This document shows, piece after piece, positions 1 to 12,752 of a stretch of 64,000 bases of DNA. This DNA is from Margaritispora aquatica (Eukaryota > Ascomycota > Leotiomycetes > Helotiales > Discinellaceae): the NCBI GenBank assembly GCA_007644065.1, contig VJWN01000025.1, positions 133,927 to 197,926 of the forward strand, written 5' to 3'. The position numbers were made by a program, and so were the translations under genes. The first letter of the stretch is position 1. Each line of letters starts with the position of its first letter. The notes under the pieces are model-generated. The model was not told where the DNA came from, made no database searches, and worked only from the letters and a program-made list of their open reading frames with translations.

Positions 1-477
1 GTACCTAGGTACCTAAGGACATAGCCAAGTCATCTGATCCAATCTGACTCCGCCAACGCAATGCTGTTTGCCGCCACCATATGCACCCCGCTATATAATG
101 TGATGTGATGCTCTACTAGCAGCTGAGAATAAGGCTCTCATCAACTCACTATCAACTTTACATCTTCGATGGATCAGACCTAGTAGTGTCGACACATATA
201 GTGAACCAAGGGATAGTCAGTAACAATTTGTAAGGCGACTCAAAGTCTCCTGATGATCTTTTACTCGCCATACGGCCAATATCATATTCGGAGTTGAGCC
301 TGCTGCGACTACCAACTCCCCGTCTTCTTCGGGACCTTTTCCAATACGAAAGCAATTATCCTGCTTAACCTTCAATCAAGCAAATTCCATATAAATTGTC
401 AAGAACCTAGCCTACGAAATCTCAGTGTAAACACTCGTCCCACTGCGCCTAACACCATAGCCAAACCAAACCAAGCC
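1..477. other. upstream intergenic region
   Basis: No supported gene here. A 10-bp palindrome TACCTAGGTA lies at 2-11. The region just before 478 ends in a CA-rich leader (CCAAACCAAACCAAGCC) of the kind often found before fungal start codons. Confidence 0.5.
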
Positions 478-1500
478 ATGGCCAACCACAAAATCTACAC
501 GCGAGTCTACTCCCCAAACAGCGCCGGCGAGCTCGTCTCCGGCCGAGGAGCAACAGGTCAACCACTATCCAACCGAGCCCTCGTCGAAGAGTTCGACAAG
601 CACGACAAAAAGTGGAACCGCACGCCCACGGCCTTGGTATCAGCTAGCGATCGCATCGTCGAGACCTTATGGCGGGCTTTTGACAAGTACTACGAGAACG
701 GCGAGGCGGCGGCTGATATTTGGATCGCATTTATTGAAGTCCCCTCAGATAGTCCCAGTGCTGTCAAGAGTGGAAATGGAAACAAACCCGCTACTCAAGC
801 TCAAATACACTCCGCAAGAAAACTGGCTGAAATGTGTGGTAGATTTGGGGACGCAAGAAAATTCACCCATGAGGTCGTGTTCGAGTGGGCTATACCCGAG
901 CCGTACGTGTTGCACACGGTGTCGCTGCAGACATTGCTGGAGCGTGGGCTGGAAGAGTGTTATTTTCTGCACTCGTCAACTGGAGAAGCGCAGTATTATA
1001 TCAAAGGCACATTCCAACTACTTAGCCCCTGGGAAATGGGCGCTACGCTGGGTGTGTTTGCGCAGAAATTCGGCGCCGCAGCCCCCGTGGACTGGATCGC
1101 TCGCCAGCTCTTTCTCGACTGTGTGCAAGGGACGGCGACGCTGGGGGGTTGCGTGCACTGGTTTCGCGACGAGTCTGGAAACCCTGACGTCACGGATCAG
1201 TTCTCGTGTGACCTGGAGGATGGACTCGAGACTGCGCTGTGCGAGTGGTGGCTTGCGGATCCTGAGTTTTCCGCAGAGTGCGACGAGTTTTGGGAATGGG
1301 AGAGTGTGATGGAAGATGCCATGGCTTGGGAGCTGGTGGATTTCTGGGAGGCTTGGCATGATGTCGATTGTGATTGGAGAACTATAGAGCTTTCTTGGAA
1401 GGAAAAGGCGTTGTATGATGTTGCGAGAAGACAATTGGCGGTTAAGCATGAGGCGATCAGGGCGGATATTGCAAAACAAGCTGTGAAGATAGGGTTGTAA
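478..1500 (+). CDS. conserved fungal hypothetical protein (DUF7587-like N-terminus)
   Basis: Single-exon gene of 340 residues. The ATG at 478 sits in a strong context (GCCATGGCC). The N-terminus (KIYTRVYSPNS at residues 5-15, then LVSASDRIVETLWRAF near 53-68 and WIAFIEVP near 81-88) resembles fungal proteins that carry the poorly characterised DUF7587 domain. That family match is from memory, not a search. The middle contains an acidic, Trp-rich stretch (ECDEFWEWESVMEDAMAWEL, roughly 265-284). There is no signal peptide or membrane segment, so a cytosolic or nuclear location is likely. No catalytic motif is recognisable and the function is unknown. Opposite-strand open frames here are shadows. 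Confidence 0.75.
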   Translation: MANHKIYTRVYSPNSAGELVSGRGATGQPLSNRALVEEFDKHDKKWNRTPTALVSASDRIVETLWRAFDKYYENGEAAADIWIAFIEVPSDSPSAVKSGNGNKPATQAQIHSARKLAEMCGRFGDARKFTHEVVFEWAIPEPYVLHTVSLQTLLERGLEECYFLHSSTGEAQYYIKGTFQLLSPWEMGATLGVFAQKFGAAAPVDWIARQLFLDCVQGTATLGGCVHWFRDESGNPDVTDQFSCDLEDGLETALCEWWLADPEFSAECDEFWEWESVMEDAMAWELVDFWEAWHDVDCDWRTIELSWKEKALYDVARRQLAVKHEAIRADIAKQAVKIGL

Positions 1501-2336
1501 CTTTTGGGTCGGGGGGCAACGGCCTTAAGTATAATATCAGTTCTTACCTTGACGTCGCGAAGGAGAGAAACAAGCCAGAGCGAGAGAGAAAAGGGATGAA
1601 ATAGCGAACCCAACGAAAACAAAAAAGATACGCTGGTAATTCAAATACTTTCATTCTTCGCCCTCGTTCGTGTACGTGTAGATGAGGTATCTAGGTAAAT
1701 TCCCCAGTCTCCTCCTTCTCCTCCTACTAATTCGTTGCTCTTTCTCTCTCCCTCAATGTGGATTAATCTATCCACGTCCCATGGTATATCGTCGCGAATT
1801 TTTCATTCATTCCTTTCCTTTCCTTTTCATCCGTCCAATTTGACTCCCTAGTTCCGTCGACAAAGTAACTCCGTATTAAATCCCAATAGTGACTCCGACT
1901 CCTAGTTCATGAATGACGCTCGCTCACTTGCTGTTCATGCTCATGTTCATGTACAAGTACGTACAAGTACAAGCTCTCCCTGACTCGTTTCGTTCACTCC
2001 TATCCAGCTGGGTATGGCCCCAGCCGTGACTGTGATTCCTAGGCTCTCTCCCTCGTTATCCTGATCGAGGCAGCCTGTTTGCTCCTCGATCATCTTCGCA
2101 ATGTGTAGGTAGCATGCCTCAGCTGCACCTTAATCCTCGTTCGCCTGGAATGATGGAATTATCGTTTCTTTCCTCCTCCTCCTCCTCCTCCATCACCACT
2201 ACCAATACCAGGATAACATCTCTCATTTGCTTCCAGAAAAACAAGACAGACTTCCCGAGTGCCATTGCCCTACTCTCTAGACGAGTAGAACACGCCTCGA
2301 CCTTCTATCACGACACGACATCGTGACATGACGCGC
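1501..2336. other. intergenic region between convergent genes
   Basis: Space between the ends of the 478-1500 gene and the MFS gene. It contains pyrimidine-rich tracts and a perfect (TCC)n run at 2171-2191. A variant of the TACCTAGGTA palindrome, TATCTAGGTA, is at 1688-1697. No convincing coding or RNA gene is visible. Confidence 0.5.
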
Positions 2337-4441
2337 TCAATAATCGTCCAAATCTTGGATGTTGACCACGTCACCATAAGCATCGAAACCGAGACGCTTC
2401 TTGGCGATTGATACCTTGACTGGGTCTTTGGAGTTGAAGATTTCGTCGAGTTCTTCAAGCTAAGGGGGTGTTAGTTGTTATCGCAAGAATGAGAAGGTAG
2501 ATCTTGATGAGATGGGGTTTCAAGAATAAATAGGTATGGAGGATCTGATGAAAGAAAGAAAGACGTACTGTTCGGCCCTTCGTTTCGGGAATGTAGAAGT
2601 AAATGACAGTCGTTTGTACCGCGCACCAAACGGTGAAAATGATGTACGTGTGCCAGCCTATCCTCTCCATTGATACAGGCCAGGCGAACTGATTGAGAAG
2701 CAGGGCTAGTTTGATTAGCAGATATTCAAGCACTCATCCATGAAAGACATACCAGCAGCAACAGCCACACCTGAGAATCCCATTCCCTTAGCACGCATCT
2801 CGAACGAGAGCACCTCAACTGGATACAGCGCCTGCAACGGTGTGAAGCCGATCGAGTAGACAGCCCCAAACACAAAGATAAACACGAGCGATATCGTGGC
2901 GGCAACGGTGTTGAGACCAGCGGGTGAGACTCCGTCAATGACTTGCTGTGGCGTGGGTGGTGGAATCGATTTCTGATAGATCGCTGCTGAGACCGTCATT
3001 GCGATCCATACGAGACAACAGCCTGCGTTGGAGAAGAGCAGCAATGGTCGTCGTCCGACTCTATCGACGAGATTGGCGCCAAAGAGAGCCCAGCAGAATT
3101 GCTGACAGTTGTTGATGAGAATCACGTTTGCTTGGGCGATTTCTGTCTTGATTCCGATGGTGTCGAGCACCTTGGACATGAAGTACGATAGGACAACTAT
3201 TACAATTAGCTGAATTCATGTCACACACTTATGGACTTACCATTTCCTGCCCATTGTCCAAAGATGGTAACCGAAACGTTACAGAACATCCGATAGCATG
3301 TGGATTTGTTCTTGAAAAGTGCACTGTAATCCCACCATCTCTTGTCGGCACCATCCATCTCAAGCAACTCTTCATACTCATTCAACTGCAATAACACCCA
3401 TTCGCTATCCTCGTTACCTTCACCGTGGTACTTAGTAAGCATTTCCTTAGCTGCCTGCTGTTTGTTGTTCACATAAAGCCATCTAGGAGATTCTGGTATG
3501 AAAGCTGCACCGACGAAAATGACGACTGCAAACATGAGCTGAAACCAGACGATGAGATGCCATCCACTATCTCCTGGCATGTCGGTTCCACCACGTGCTA
3601 CGCCACTAGCGATGATTGATCCAGTGAACCTGATGGCCGTTAACTCGTGTTTCCTTCTCAGACCGAGAAAACTTACCAAAAGCAGTTAAAGATGGCTGTC
3701 ACGATACCACGAAACGCTGGATGCGATACCTCAACAACATACATCGGACCTGCTGCTGCTGCAATGTTGACACCAAAACCAAGAACAAATCGTCCTCCCA
3801 TGAATTGCTTCGTGCCTTCAGCCTGAGTAGCCACACCTTGAATGACTGTCCCAATGATGATCAAGACACATCCAATCCACATGCCAAATCGTCGTCCATA
3901 AGTGTCGGCAGCTGGTCCAACAAAAGGTAATGAGACTACACCTCCAATCTGGTACATCGAAGTGACCATGCCGGCCCAAATCCCGTCGTTCTCGCCATTG
4001 TAATACGTTAAGAAAGCTTTGTTCGCTAATAGATTGTTGATGAGCGATCCATCGTATCCGTTCATCGTCGCACAAAAGAAGCCCACAAAGCATGCAGCAT
4101 ATAATTGTATCGTCGCGCTAGTGAATGGCCGTGGTGGTTCCTTCACCATGGCCTCGTTGAATGCTTCATTTCCTCTAATGATCCTAACTTGAACTTCTGC
4201 ATGTTTCTACACGTATCACCAGGTCAGAAAAGTACTTGCGGACCACAACTTCAAATGGTCTTACAAAATCGTCGCCTTGAGGTGGCGCGTTCTCCAGCAT
4301 ATAGTGATCGCCCTCATATTTGTCGTCCATGGCGGCCGAGAGAAAGCTTCGAAAAGCTTGCGATCCGTTATCGACCTTCTCTTGTGAAGGATGAGTCTCC
4401 AAGTCAACGGTTGTACCCGAAGGCACTTCGATGGCCTCCAT
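2337..4441 (-). CDS. MFS sugar porter (hexose/lactose-permease-like)
   Basis: Six exons on the minus strand: 4441-4236, 4183-3677, 3629-3241, 3196-2753, 2705-2569 and 2459-2337. They give a 601-residue protein in frame throughout. It carries the sugar-porter signatures: MNGYDGSL in TM1, DTYGRRFGMW after TM2, PESPRWLY near the end of the N-half, VDRVGRRPLL in the C-half and PETKGRT at the end of TM12. The roughly 85-residue hydrophilic N-terminus is cytosolic. By family it is a plasma-membrane proton-coupled or facilitative sugar carrier; the substrate cannot be read from sequence. The first intron (4184-4235, GTACTT donor) is the least certain boundary, because several frame-preserving junctions exist there. 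The other introns are canonical. The family is usually 500-560 residues, so the N-terminus is somewhat long. Confidence 0.9.
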
Positions 4442-7400
4442 GATATCTTTATTGAGGGATGTACCGGATTAAAGCCCCTGCCCGTAATCCACCAGCCTGC
4501 AACAGCCTGCAACCATTAAAACAGTTGCGCTCTGAACGAAGGGCTCCGCAAGTGTAAGCGTTAAGGTTTACTTGTGGAGACTGACTTGTGTGGACAGTGT
4601 GGGAGAGAAGGTTTGAAGGTGAGAGTCCCCGGATTTTCGGGCAGCATCTCCATCAAGTACCCTGCTCTGGGATGCCAAACGGTCAGAAGAACACATTTTG
4701 GCCAGGATTAAAGAGCAAATCTGGGCCTCAAAGGGTGAAGTTCGGGAGGCGTTGAGAAGCCATACAGTACCCAGTACGTACGACCTTCCCAGACATTTCC
4801 AGGCCTTCCCCTCCTTTTCAGAGGAAGTTGGAGGAAGTTGGCCCCAATCCTTTGGTCCTTTGGTGGTCAGCTTTCCACCAGTTGATTGGGGTCGGTTCAG
4901 AAAAGCATCGACCAATATCCCACGGACTGCATGGCCCGTCATCCCGAAGAGGAAATTCTCTCTCGGTTATGTGACTTTGCCTGCTTGTTCGTATAAAGGT
5001 TTGATAAGGGGCGAACTTTGTACCTGGATCGTTGAAATTGCAAACATGCAATGGATTGTGTTTCATTGTTTCTTCATCGCGAGAACTTCTTCCCTAGAAC
5101 CTCTTTTTGAGATTGGAATGCTCTCGAGATGTGGATAAATAGGTCAAGCTCTCTGTAGCCATTTTCCATATCATATCATGTCCATGTCTTCTGGTTGATG
5201 ATTCCCTCTCCACTGAGAGTTCTGTTGGAATCATGGTGAAATGGTGAAATGAGGCCGAGACGGCACGAAAATCTAACATTGTCACAGATGGACTGATTTG
5301 GTAACCGACACGCTTTCCACCAAGACACCGCTTATTGGCAAACAACCTAGGTCAGCTGTCACGTGGCGTATCTCGCACTGCACGTCGTGACATGGACGAA
5401 TTGAAAAGCCACCGAGTCGGCTTCAAGTGTCTTTGAGTGTTCTTCAAGCATTCTTCAAGTGTGTGACGATAATTCCAAACTACCATTGGACCGAGATGTT
5501 CCAGATATCCATCCATAATCCCAGAAATCCTGGGGAGGTTCGGATGAATCGAGTACCGGCAGTGAATGGTGAAGAAAGTCATCTCTTTCCCCTGCTGCTT
5601 GGAGTTCTTGTGGAATTATGACTGGTTCGGAGGGGAGGTCTCAAGATTCTCAAGATTCTCAACCCCCCTCATAAGACTCGTATGTATCCGAGATACGAGT
5701 CGGATGTCGGAAGAACTGTTTTCCCAATTCATCGATTTTGAATGGATGCATCTTTTTGATTTAAAAATGACCAGGAAGTGTGTGCTGTACTGTACATACA
5801 CTATCAAATTCAATTGATTAGTTTGATGCAGGTAAGATGAGATTTCGGAGAAATACAACCAATGTAGGAGGCTAGTCGTCGCTGACTAACCACCAACCAA
5901 CACCTCACGTCAAGCCTCGGCAAACTCTCTGAGGACCCATCTCCTTCACTTCCAGGTTCACTTCACTTCACTTCACTTCTTCACCTGACATGTGTACAAA
6001 CCCTCATCTTCATTCCATTCATCTGCTTTCAATTCTGCCAAACCGCATCTCGTTCATCACAGGAACACATCACGCAATAATTGAGGCTTGGGATTCAAAT
6101 GAATCAGCCTCAGCCTTTGCTGCCGGTAAAAGCGATCTGACGGATCTATAGCCCTCACATCCGCTCAAATGCATTACCCCACGCTCCCCCACATCATGTG
6201 CGTCTTCCACAAGTTATATTACAACAACCATGGCCGCTCGCTTGTTCGAAGGGTCTCGTGAACATAAAGACTGCGTCTCCCTTCGCTGCTGTCGGAAGAA
6301 CGATCCAGCGGTTCTTCTCTCACGCGAGTGATGCTTTGCTCTGCTGTGCTCGTCTCTCGTTTGCTCGTATCTCGTCTTCCTCCTTAGGATATGCCTCAAG
6401 TGAGGTTCGGAGCTCTATATCAAAGCATATCTGTCGTTAATGTACTTCATGGCCATTCTGGAACTCATACCGACGCTCTTATGGATACAACAACTTGTGG
6501 CCGGCCTGCCCATACATAGCATCGCTTGGATATTCAGCTTTAGCGAATGACAGATTGATCAGAGCATTCGGAGCTTTTGAGCAGATCATGCTACGCTGCG
6601 GGAGGAGGCTCGCCGCCCCGGATTCTTGGTATGCGATGTGGCTAAAGAGTCACGATGGGCCTCAGAATGTTTTTCAGGGGCACATGCTGTTTGTGGTTGC
6701 GAATGGGATCTTGAAGTTATGTCGTGGCCCGAGTTTTACTTTCTGTGATATGCAATACGAGATGATATATCAACTACTTGCATTCATGAGATCAAAAGAC
6801 GCGAAATCTTGACTATTTCCCCTTCTGGGTTGGTGTGGTTTCCTGCTAGAAACCTTACCTAGTGTCGATTCGATCGAATTGTGATTTGGGCTTGAGGGAG
6901 TGCCATGCAGTCATCAGCCCATTGCAACATAGACAAATCAAGCAGGAGATCTTTATTTCGGCCTCATGTGGAGTGCCATTATTCATTTCGCAATCAGTGC
7001 TCACTCGATGAAAGAGTACACCTATCCATGTCTAGGTAGTTGGTATGTGAGCTATCTAGTTAGTGTCTCCTCTTTGGTGTTCGAAACAATCTTCTGTCCT
7101 CTACTACACTAGAAATGAACTATCTATGCATGTGTTTGGCCGATTTAGCATATCTAGAAGTGATAGAGATTCATAAACATCCGGAAGTTTCATTTTGAGC
7201 ACCACCAGACTTTCATGGTCACATGGTAAAGCGCAATTTGTTGAATGCAACAAGGCCAAAACTTCATGCCAAAACTTCTTGAAGACAACATTTTTGTTTC
7301 TCGAAGCTTCTCACAACGCTTACTGTGAGATCTCTTTTTCTATCGCCATAAAAACCATTGGCAAGTTCGAATTCCAAAACAAGGGCTCAAGTTCAATCAC

Positions 7401-7970
7401 ATGATATATCAGTCTTCCCTCATGCAATGGAACGCTACCTAGGTACCTTACCTTACATTAGGTACAAGACACCAAATGAGTCAAATAGTTTCACTCATGT
7501 CAATCAACACCAAACGTCCCCATTAAAACCCACTCAACCATCACATCACGCTCATTCACTTTCAGTATGCCATCGCCAAACTTCAAAGCCCGTACCACTG
7601 TTCCAGTCCTTCAAGCAATGGGTATACCTCGGTCATTTACTTCCTTACCTCCCAGGCCCCAATCCAACCTGAACTATTCCCAAACCGTCACGCCGAATCA
7701 AACGACATCAATCACCACTTTTTAAGATGGAACATGTCAGCAACAATAAGCAGCTCGGAGAAGAGAAATCTTTGAAAATGCATGATCTGACTGACCGGCG
7801 TGACGACAACTCTGAGTTTGGTATTCCGAATGCTCTGCTGGCCTAGATTGCGTTGTGGGTGGCGGAGCTTTACGATGGTGATGGTGAGATTCGTATATAA
7901 GCCGAGCTTTCGCCTATTCGTTATACTCTTATATTATATGTAGACAGAGCACTTATATGAGGATTGGTTT
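4442..7970. other. gene-poor intergenic region
   Basis: About 3.5 kb without a supported gene. The short open frames here (for example around 4698-5138, 6198-6440 and 6495-6812) show no domain, signal peptide or plausible splicing partner. Short direct repeats occur (a CTTCACTTCA run near 5955-5985), and an exact copy of the palindrome TACCTAGGTA is at 7436-7445. Confidence 0.5.
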
Positions 7971-8040
7971 ATACTCATACTCATACTCATACTCATACTC
8001 ATACTCATACTCATACTCATACTCATACTCATACTCATAT
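7971..8040 (+). repeat. (ATACTC)n hexanucleotide microsatellite
   Basis: About 11.5 uninterrupted copies of a 6-bp unit read directly from the sequence. It lies 23 bases upstream of the ATG at 8063, so it is probably in the 5' leader or core promoter of the beta-propeller gene. An ATG at 7957 reads into the repeat as alternating Tyr-Ser codons in a frame different from the main gene. Confidence 0.95.
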
Positions 8041-8062
8041 CAACATCCATACTCCCATCAAA

Positions 8063-9121
8063 ATGTTTCTCCCCTCTCTCCTCACCTTTTCAACCTTTCT
8101 CACACTCACCACCTCTCTCTCCTCTCCAATCAATACGACAAGAACCAGCACCACCACTATTCCCAAACCCCTAAAGACAATACACGCCTTCCCCTCCTCT
8201 TGGAACGAAAACCTCCACCTGACAGACACGCCTTCCCAGCTCCTAATAACGCAAATCTCGACCCCAAGTCTCTACCTCGTCAATACCACTACCAACACTA
8301 ACACTAACAACACACCACTCCTAATCCACTCTTTCGCGCCCTATTCTGGCGTCTTGGGCATCACTTCTCTCCCTATCCCTACCTCCTCGAAATCGAAATC
8401 GATATACTACGTCGTTGTAGGGAATTTCTCACTCTCGCCTCCCTCGCTTGGGATAGGCAGCTACAGCATCTACTCCGTCGATCTCTCCACCACCACCACC
8501 ACTCTCAAAGTCGCAGTAGCGCACCTCGCCTCCCTCCCCCTCGCGGGTCTCACAAACGGCCTCGCGACCCTGGATCCTCATCAGGGGATCTTAATAGCGG
8601 CGGATAGCACGTACGGCGTCATCTGGCGCATCGACGCCCATAGTGGGAATGTGAGCAAGTTGTTTACTGAGCCGGAGATGGCGCCTCTGGCTGGGAATGC
8701 GTTTGGGATTGGGATTAATGGGTTGCATGTTGTGCACTCACGCCCTGGGAATGACACTGCGTGGATATACTTCTCCAACACAGCCACCTTGGGATTCTAC
8801 CGTGTCCAAATCCATCTCGACACGTGGAAGAAAGCGGGAGAGGTGGAACTCGTGGTGCAGGGTGTGGCAGTGGATGACTTTGCCATTGATGAGGAGAGTG
8901 GGTTTGCGTATTTGGCTGCGGGGAGTTTGGGGACTGTTGTGAGGGTTGGGTTGGGCTGGGGTGAAGGGGTGGGTGAGGAGCAGGGCAAGTTGGTTACTGT
9001 TCTTGGTGGGAATGGAACCTTGGTTGGACCGACTAGTGTTGTTATGGCTGCTGGTGGAGGTGGGAAGGTGTATGTTACGACTCAGATCGGGTTGGTTGTC
9101 GAGGGAGATGTGGGATGTTGA
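8063..9121 (+). CDS. secreted SMP-30/gluconolactonase-like beta-propeller protein
   Basis: Single exon, 352 residues. I chose the ATG at 8063 because it gives a clean signal peptide (MFLPSLLTFSTFLTLTTSLS); the longer frame upstream starts only at a non-ATG codon and runs through the microsatellite. Features shared with two paralogs at 30.1-31.2 and 32.2-33.6 kb are WNENLHL near residue 51, NGLATLDPHQGILIAADS mid-protein, EPEMAP and GINGLHV, and VDDFAIDEESG. The repeated strand pattern fits a six-bladed TolB/SMP-30-type propeller. Fungal relatives of this fold include lactonase-like proteins and, in some clusters, hetero-Diels-Alderases; I cannot tell which applies. Several NxT/NxS sites fit secretion. 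Confidence 0.8.
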   Translation: MFLPSLLTFSTFLTLTTSLSSPINTTRTSTTTIPKPLKTIHAFPSSWNENLHLTDTPSQLLITQISTPSLYLVNTTTNTNTNNTPLLIHSFAPYSGVLGITSLPIPTSSKSKSIYYVVVGNFSLSPPSLGIGSYSIYSVDLSTTTTTLKVAVAHLASLPLAGLTNGLATLDPHQGILIAADSTYGVIWRIDAHSGNVSKLFTEPEMAPLAGNAFGIGINGLHVVHSRPGNDTAWIYFSNTATLGFYRVQIHLDTWKKAGEVELVVQGVAVDDFAIDEESGFAYLAAGSLGTVVRVGLGWGEGVGEEQGKLVTVLGGNGTLVGPTSVVMAAGGGGKVYVTTQIGLVVEGDVGC

Positions 9122-9412
9122 GCTTGGTGTGGTTGTGGAGGAGGAGTATCATATTGTTGCTTTCTAAATTGCGCTATTATTATATGGCATTTGAGTGATG
9201 AGTACCTGTTTTATATTAGCTATAGAATAAACAACAATCTTATGTAGGTCTTGTAAGCTACTCGTTCAATTTTCGATCTTTTCGAAGATTTGACTGCAGA
9301 GGAACATCCGATCTCATAGTGCTTGAAAAAGAAAGTATTTAACGACCTGCTGGACTAAAGCTCAGTCGTCGTAGAACCTGGTACTTACTTCCAATAATCC
9401 CAATCTCCACCG

Positions 9413-11702
9413 TCAGGAGAGCACCACATCCACCTCATCCACGGCCAACCCAAGCCTCTGCCACCCATCCTTCCACACCCTCCCAACAGCACTCCTATAG
9501 GTCCTCCCATCTCTCCGCTCCACACGCAACACATTATAAAACTCATACACCTCCAATTCTCTAATCTCCTCCACGAACTCCCATTCCTCTAGTATTCGCT
9601 TACCATAAAACGTCCCCTTTAACTTCGTCCCTAGTCTTGCCGTCCCACTCGAAAGCACCACAATTTCGCACTTTTCACCTACAACAACATCCTCCTCGCG
9701 AGAGGTGTTGAGGTGCAGCATTCCTAGAAACCTGGAATTTGATTCGACGAGCGTGCATTGCAGGCAAAATGACACAAGCTTTTTTTCGATATTGCACCAG
9801 GATTTCCCGGTGTGATGCGACTTTAGCACGGTTCCTACGAAAACGTGTGCTCGCTGGGTATGGAAGCAGAGTTCTGTTGCCCATTCAATTCGCTGGGGCG
9901 TATTGGATTGACTAGCGTTGATTGGAAGAGGGTGCTCGAATTCGAGATTTGGGAATTGTTTGTGAGTGAAATATGGCCGGTCAATGCCTTTATTGCGGAC
10001 TATCTCGCGAGACCAGCCTGATGGCAATGCTCTTGATGGATCATCCCGATATGCCTCATGAATGGAGTAATTGTTGGTAATGAGTTGCTTCGAGCCCGTG
10101 TGCTTCTCTGTTTTATAATAGCGAGACATCGGCTTGGTAATGACCAGCGAAGTTGTTGGATATCTCACTGGGTCGCTCTGCGTTATATATAAGCAGCTAA
10201 AGACAATATTTCCCTGCCATCCCACCCACGACCAACTAGGCAGCGCAGCTTCCACATCACCTCTCCGTCTAATCGGAGTCGAAGGCATCCATAACAGCGT
10301 GAAATCGAAGAAAGACTCTGGAAGGCCATATATGAAGCCGCCATCAAAGCTCGGACTTAACGAGTCTAGAATTCCAGAGAACGCATTGAGACTGTCCGAC
10401 TCGTACGTTAGAAGCCTCTTATTGTACGCGGCAGCCAGTCTGGCGTAACTGTGGATATCAGGCCATGCCTGGGGCAAATAGTTATAGATGTTGTGTATGC
10501 CGTCCCAGGGCTTGCCGACGACCCCGTCTGCCTCCCCTGCTAGCTTTTCGTACCACACGGCGCAGCGACATTCCCAGGACAAGGTGCCACCGGAGAAAAT
10601 AATCTTGCGCCGAGGGAGGATGCGCTCCTGAAATGTCCAGCCTCGCTTATGCCATTCTTTCTGGCTGTTGGTGTCCCCGCCATGGTCTTCGACATCAGTG
10701 GCAGACATCATGACGCAGTTGGAGGAGAATCTGAACAGTTTTGGCACGTAGGATCTTGTGGACGAACCTACTCCAATTCCTTGTAAGCCGTGGTTAGCAT
10801 CTGTACCGTCAGTTGCGATGATAGTGAAACTCGAGTCTGCGTAAATGGATGCCATTTGGCTCAATTGCTTTTTCATGAACTCTGAATCATCCTGCACGAT
10901 ACAAAGACTGTCTACCCACAAATAGGAGTGATCTATCATCTTTGTAAATAGAATCGCTTCCTGGATTGTCTTTGGTATGCGATTGAAGTTTTGCGAATCC
11001 ATTAGTGAGCCTTTCTGTTGAAGTTCATCGTAATTGCTCCTTCTTGTAGTAAGGATGTCGGGAATTTTACCCCAAACATAGCTCAACGCCACATATTTCT
11101 CAGGCTGATCCTTTTGAACCAGACAGTAGTCATTCACATCAATAAATACCATAAAGTTAGCCAGACGCCGATTTGGCGATGAATGACACACACTGGCATG
11201 GTTTTCATCACAAAACTTTGGCCAACGCTTGATCCGTTCAATATCAATCCAATCATGGTCTAACAGGAGAAAATGCTCATTCAAAGGTGATTGCTCGTGG
11301 GACAGAATGAAATCAAACACGTCATGGAAGTGTGGACATTCTTTTGCCTTTTCATCGCCATCATTTTCCTCAATTGTCTCAATTGTGCATTTCTGACCTC
11401 ATTCAGTTAAAGCTTAGTAGAAGGAGAGGTAGACTCACAGGCTCGAGCCGAATGCGAAGTGGATTACTGGATATATAAATCAGGAGTTTGGAGTGCTGAA
11501 GTCGACATGGTGGATCGTCAGAGGGAAGGTGGCGTGTTATTGATTGACAGGTAGAACAAGTTGTGTTTGCTTTAAATTCTTGAAATTTCACCACTAGTTT
11601 ACTTTCCCAGCTCCAGCTCCAGGTATCCTCTGATTTAGCAAGAAGGAAGTTTATCTTTGCAGCAGTCTTTTCGCAGGTAAGACAGGCCGAGAGTTCGGCC
11701 AT
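9413..11702 (-). CDS. HET-domain (heterokaryon incompatibility) protein
   Basis: Two exons, 11702-11439 and 11392-9413, joined phase 0 across a 46-bp intron (GTGAGT donor, TTTAACTGA branch region, CAG acceptor), giving 747 residues. The HET domain covers roughly residues 185-335. It has YVALSYVWG near 190, IPKTIQEAI, the core YLWVDSLCIVQDD and MASIYADSSFTIIA, followed by WHKRGWTFQERILPRR and LSWECR further on. The N-terminal exon holds paired cysteines (CLTCEK and CSTCQS), a common preamble in this family. Proteins of this type trigger cell death on non-self recognition; a specific allelic role cannot be inferred. The start at 11702 (ATGG) is preferred over an in-frame codon 35 residues earlier. 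Confidence 0.9.
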
Positions 11703-12752
11703 GACAAGAAAGCTCGAAGTCTTGACAGATTGACAAATATTTGGGATTTTTGAGTCTCGAAAAACCTCAAAGTGACAGCTAGAAGCAAGGACTTTGAGAA
11801 CAATCACTTAGTGTGTACTTTTCTAGTTTTCGTTGGAAATCTTGTTGCTACGCAAATCCACTTATCGTCGTGTTAATCCGTAAGAGGTCTAAGTATGAAG
11901 GGGAAAGCATTTACGAATTTAGGAGCTGCAGATGCTACAAACACTGCAGAAGATTGCATAGCCTCGATGCTGACTAATATAGAGATGACATTCTAAGGTA
12001 GCTATTCAAAGGCGGGCAGCCAATGAGACTATGTGAATGCACCAATAGGCAGAATTGTAAGCCAAACATTTCAGTACTGTTATCATTGAAGATATGATAG
12101 CATCAGGAATATCTAATAGGCAACTTAAAAACCAAGCAAATACATTCATTGAATAATTCGTGAAACTTCACTCGCATTGAACAAAGCAAACCAAACTACT
12201 AAGCGAAGCATAGCAGTGTATATTCGAAACGTACAGACTTACAGATACCTGTTGGGCTGTTTGGATATACAGTGGCAAGAAGCGACAATAGACCCGTAAG
12301 AACTTTTACCAATATGCTTCTTGTACCGTCGAAGATCTAGTGAGTTTAAGCTTGGATGGTTCCTGAGGAAATATTAGCAGTGATAGTCATAATAGGTCAC
12401 CAGTTTTCAATGAAGTTGATAGAATACCAAGGATCCACATCTGAGACCTTAATTGAACCAAACTTTTTCTCTTAATATACACACTGCCGTTAAAATGGTC
12501 TAAATAAATAGGTTGTTAAAAGCTTGAAAATATCGATCATATAGGTAGTTTGTTGTTGAGTTTAGTTTGGATATTGATGATCGATGAGGAATTATTCGGT
12601 CCGACAGTTGTTCCGCAGGTAGGTGGTGTAAAGTGTGCTTGTGCTTCCATTCTGCATTGACAACGTTCATCGTTCACCCCAACATGATGATCTCCAACAT
12701 CCTACCAAACAAACATCCTTGAATCGCAGAAACAACCCCACTCCACCGAATC
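11703..12752. other. divergent intergenic region
   Basis: About 1 kb of AT-rich sequence between the divergently transcribed HET and 2EXR genes. It should hold both promoters. No coding, RNA or repeat feature is supported. Confidence 0.5.

Noticed and set aside
6198..6812. Two adjacent plus-strand frames as a spliced gene
   Set aside because: No splice sites join them in frame and neither has a recognisable domain.
7964..8062. N-terminal extension of the beta-propeller protein with Thr-His repeats
   Set aside because: The upstream frame begins with TTG, not ATG, and reads through the microsatellite; the ATG at 8063 gives a proper signal peptide.
11703..11807. Longer N-terminus for the HET protein
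   Set aside because: An in-frame extension exists, but the ATG at 11702 has better context and begins directly at the paired-Cys region typical of the family; not excluded outright.
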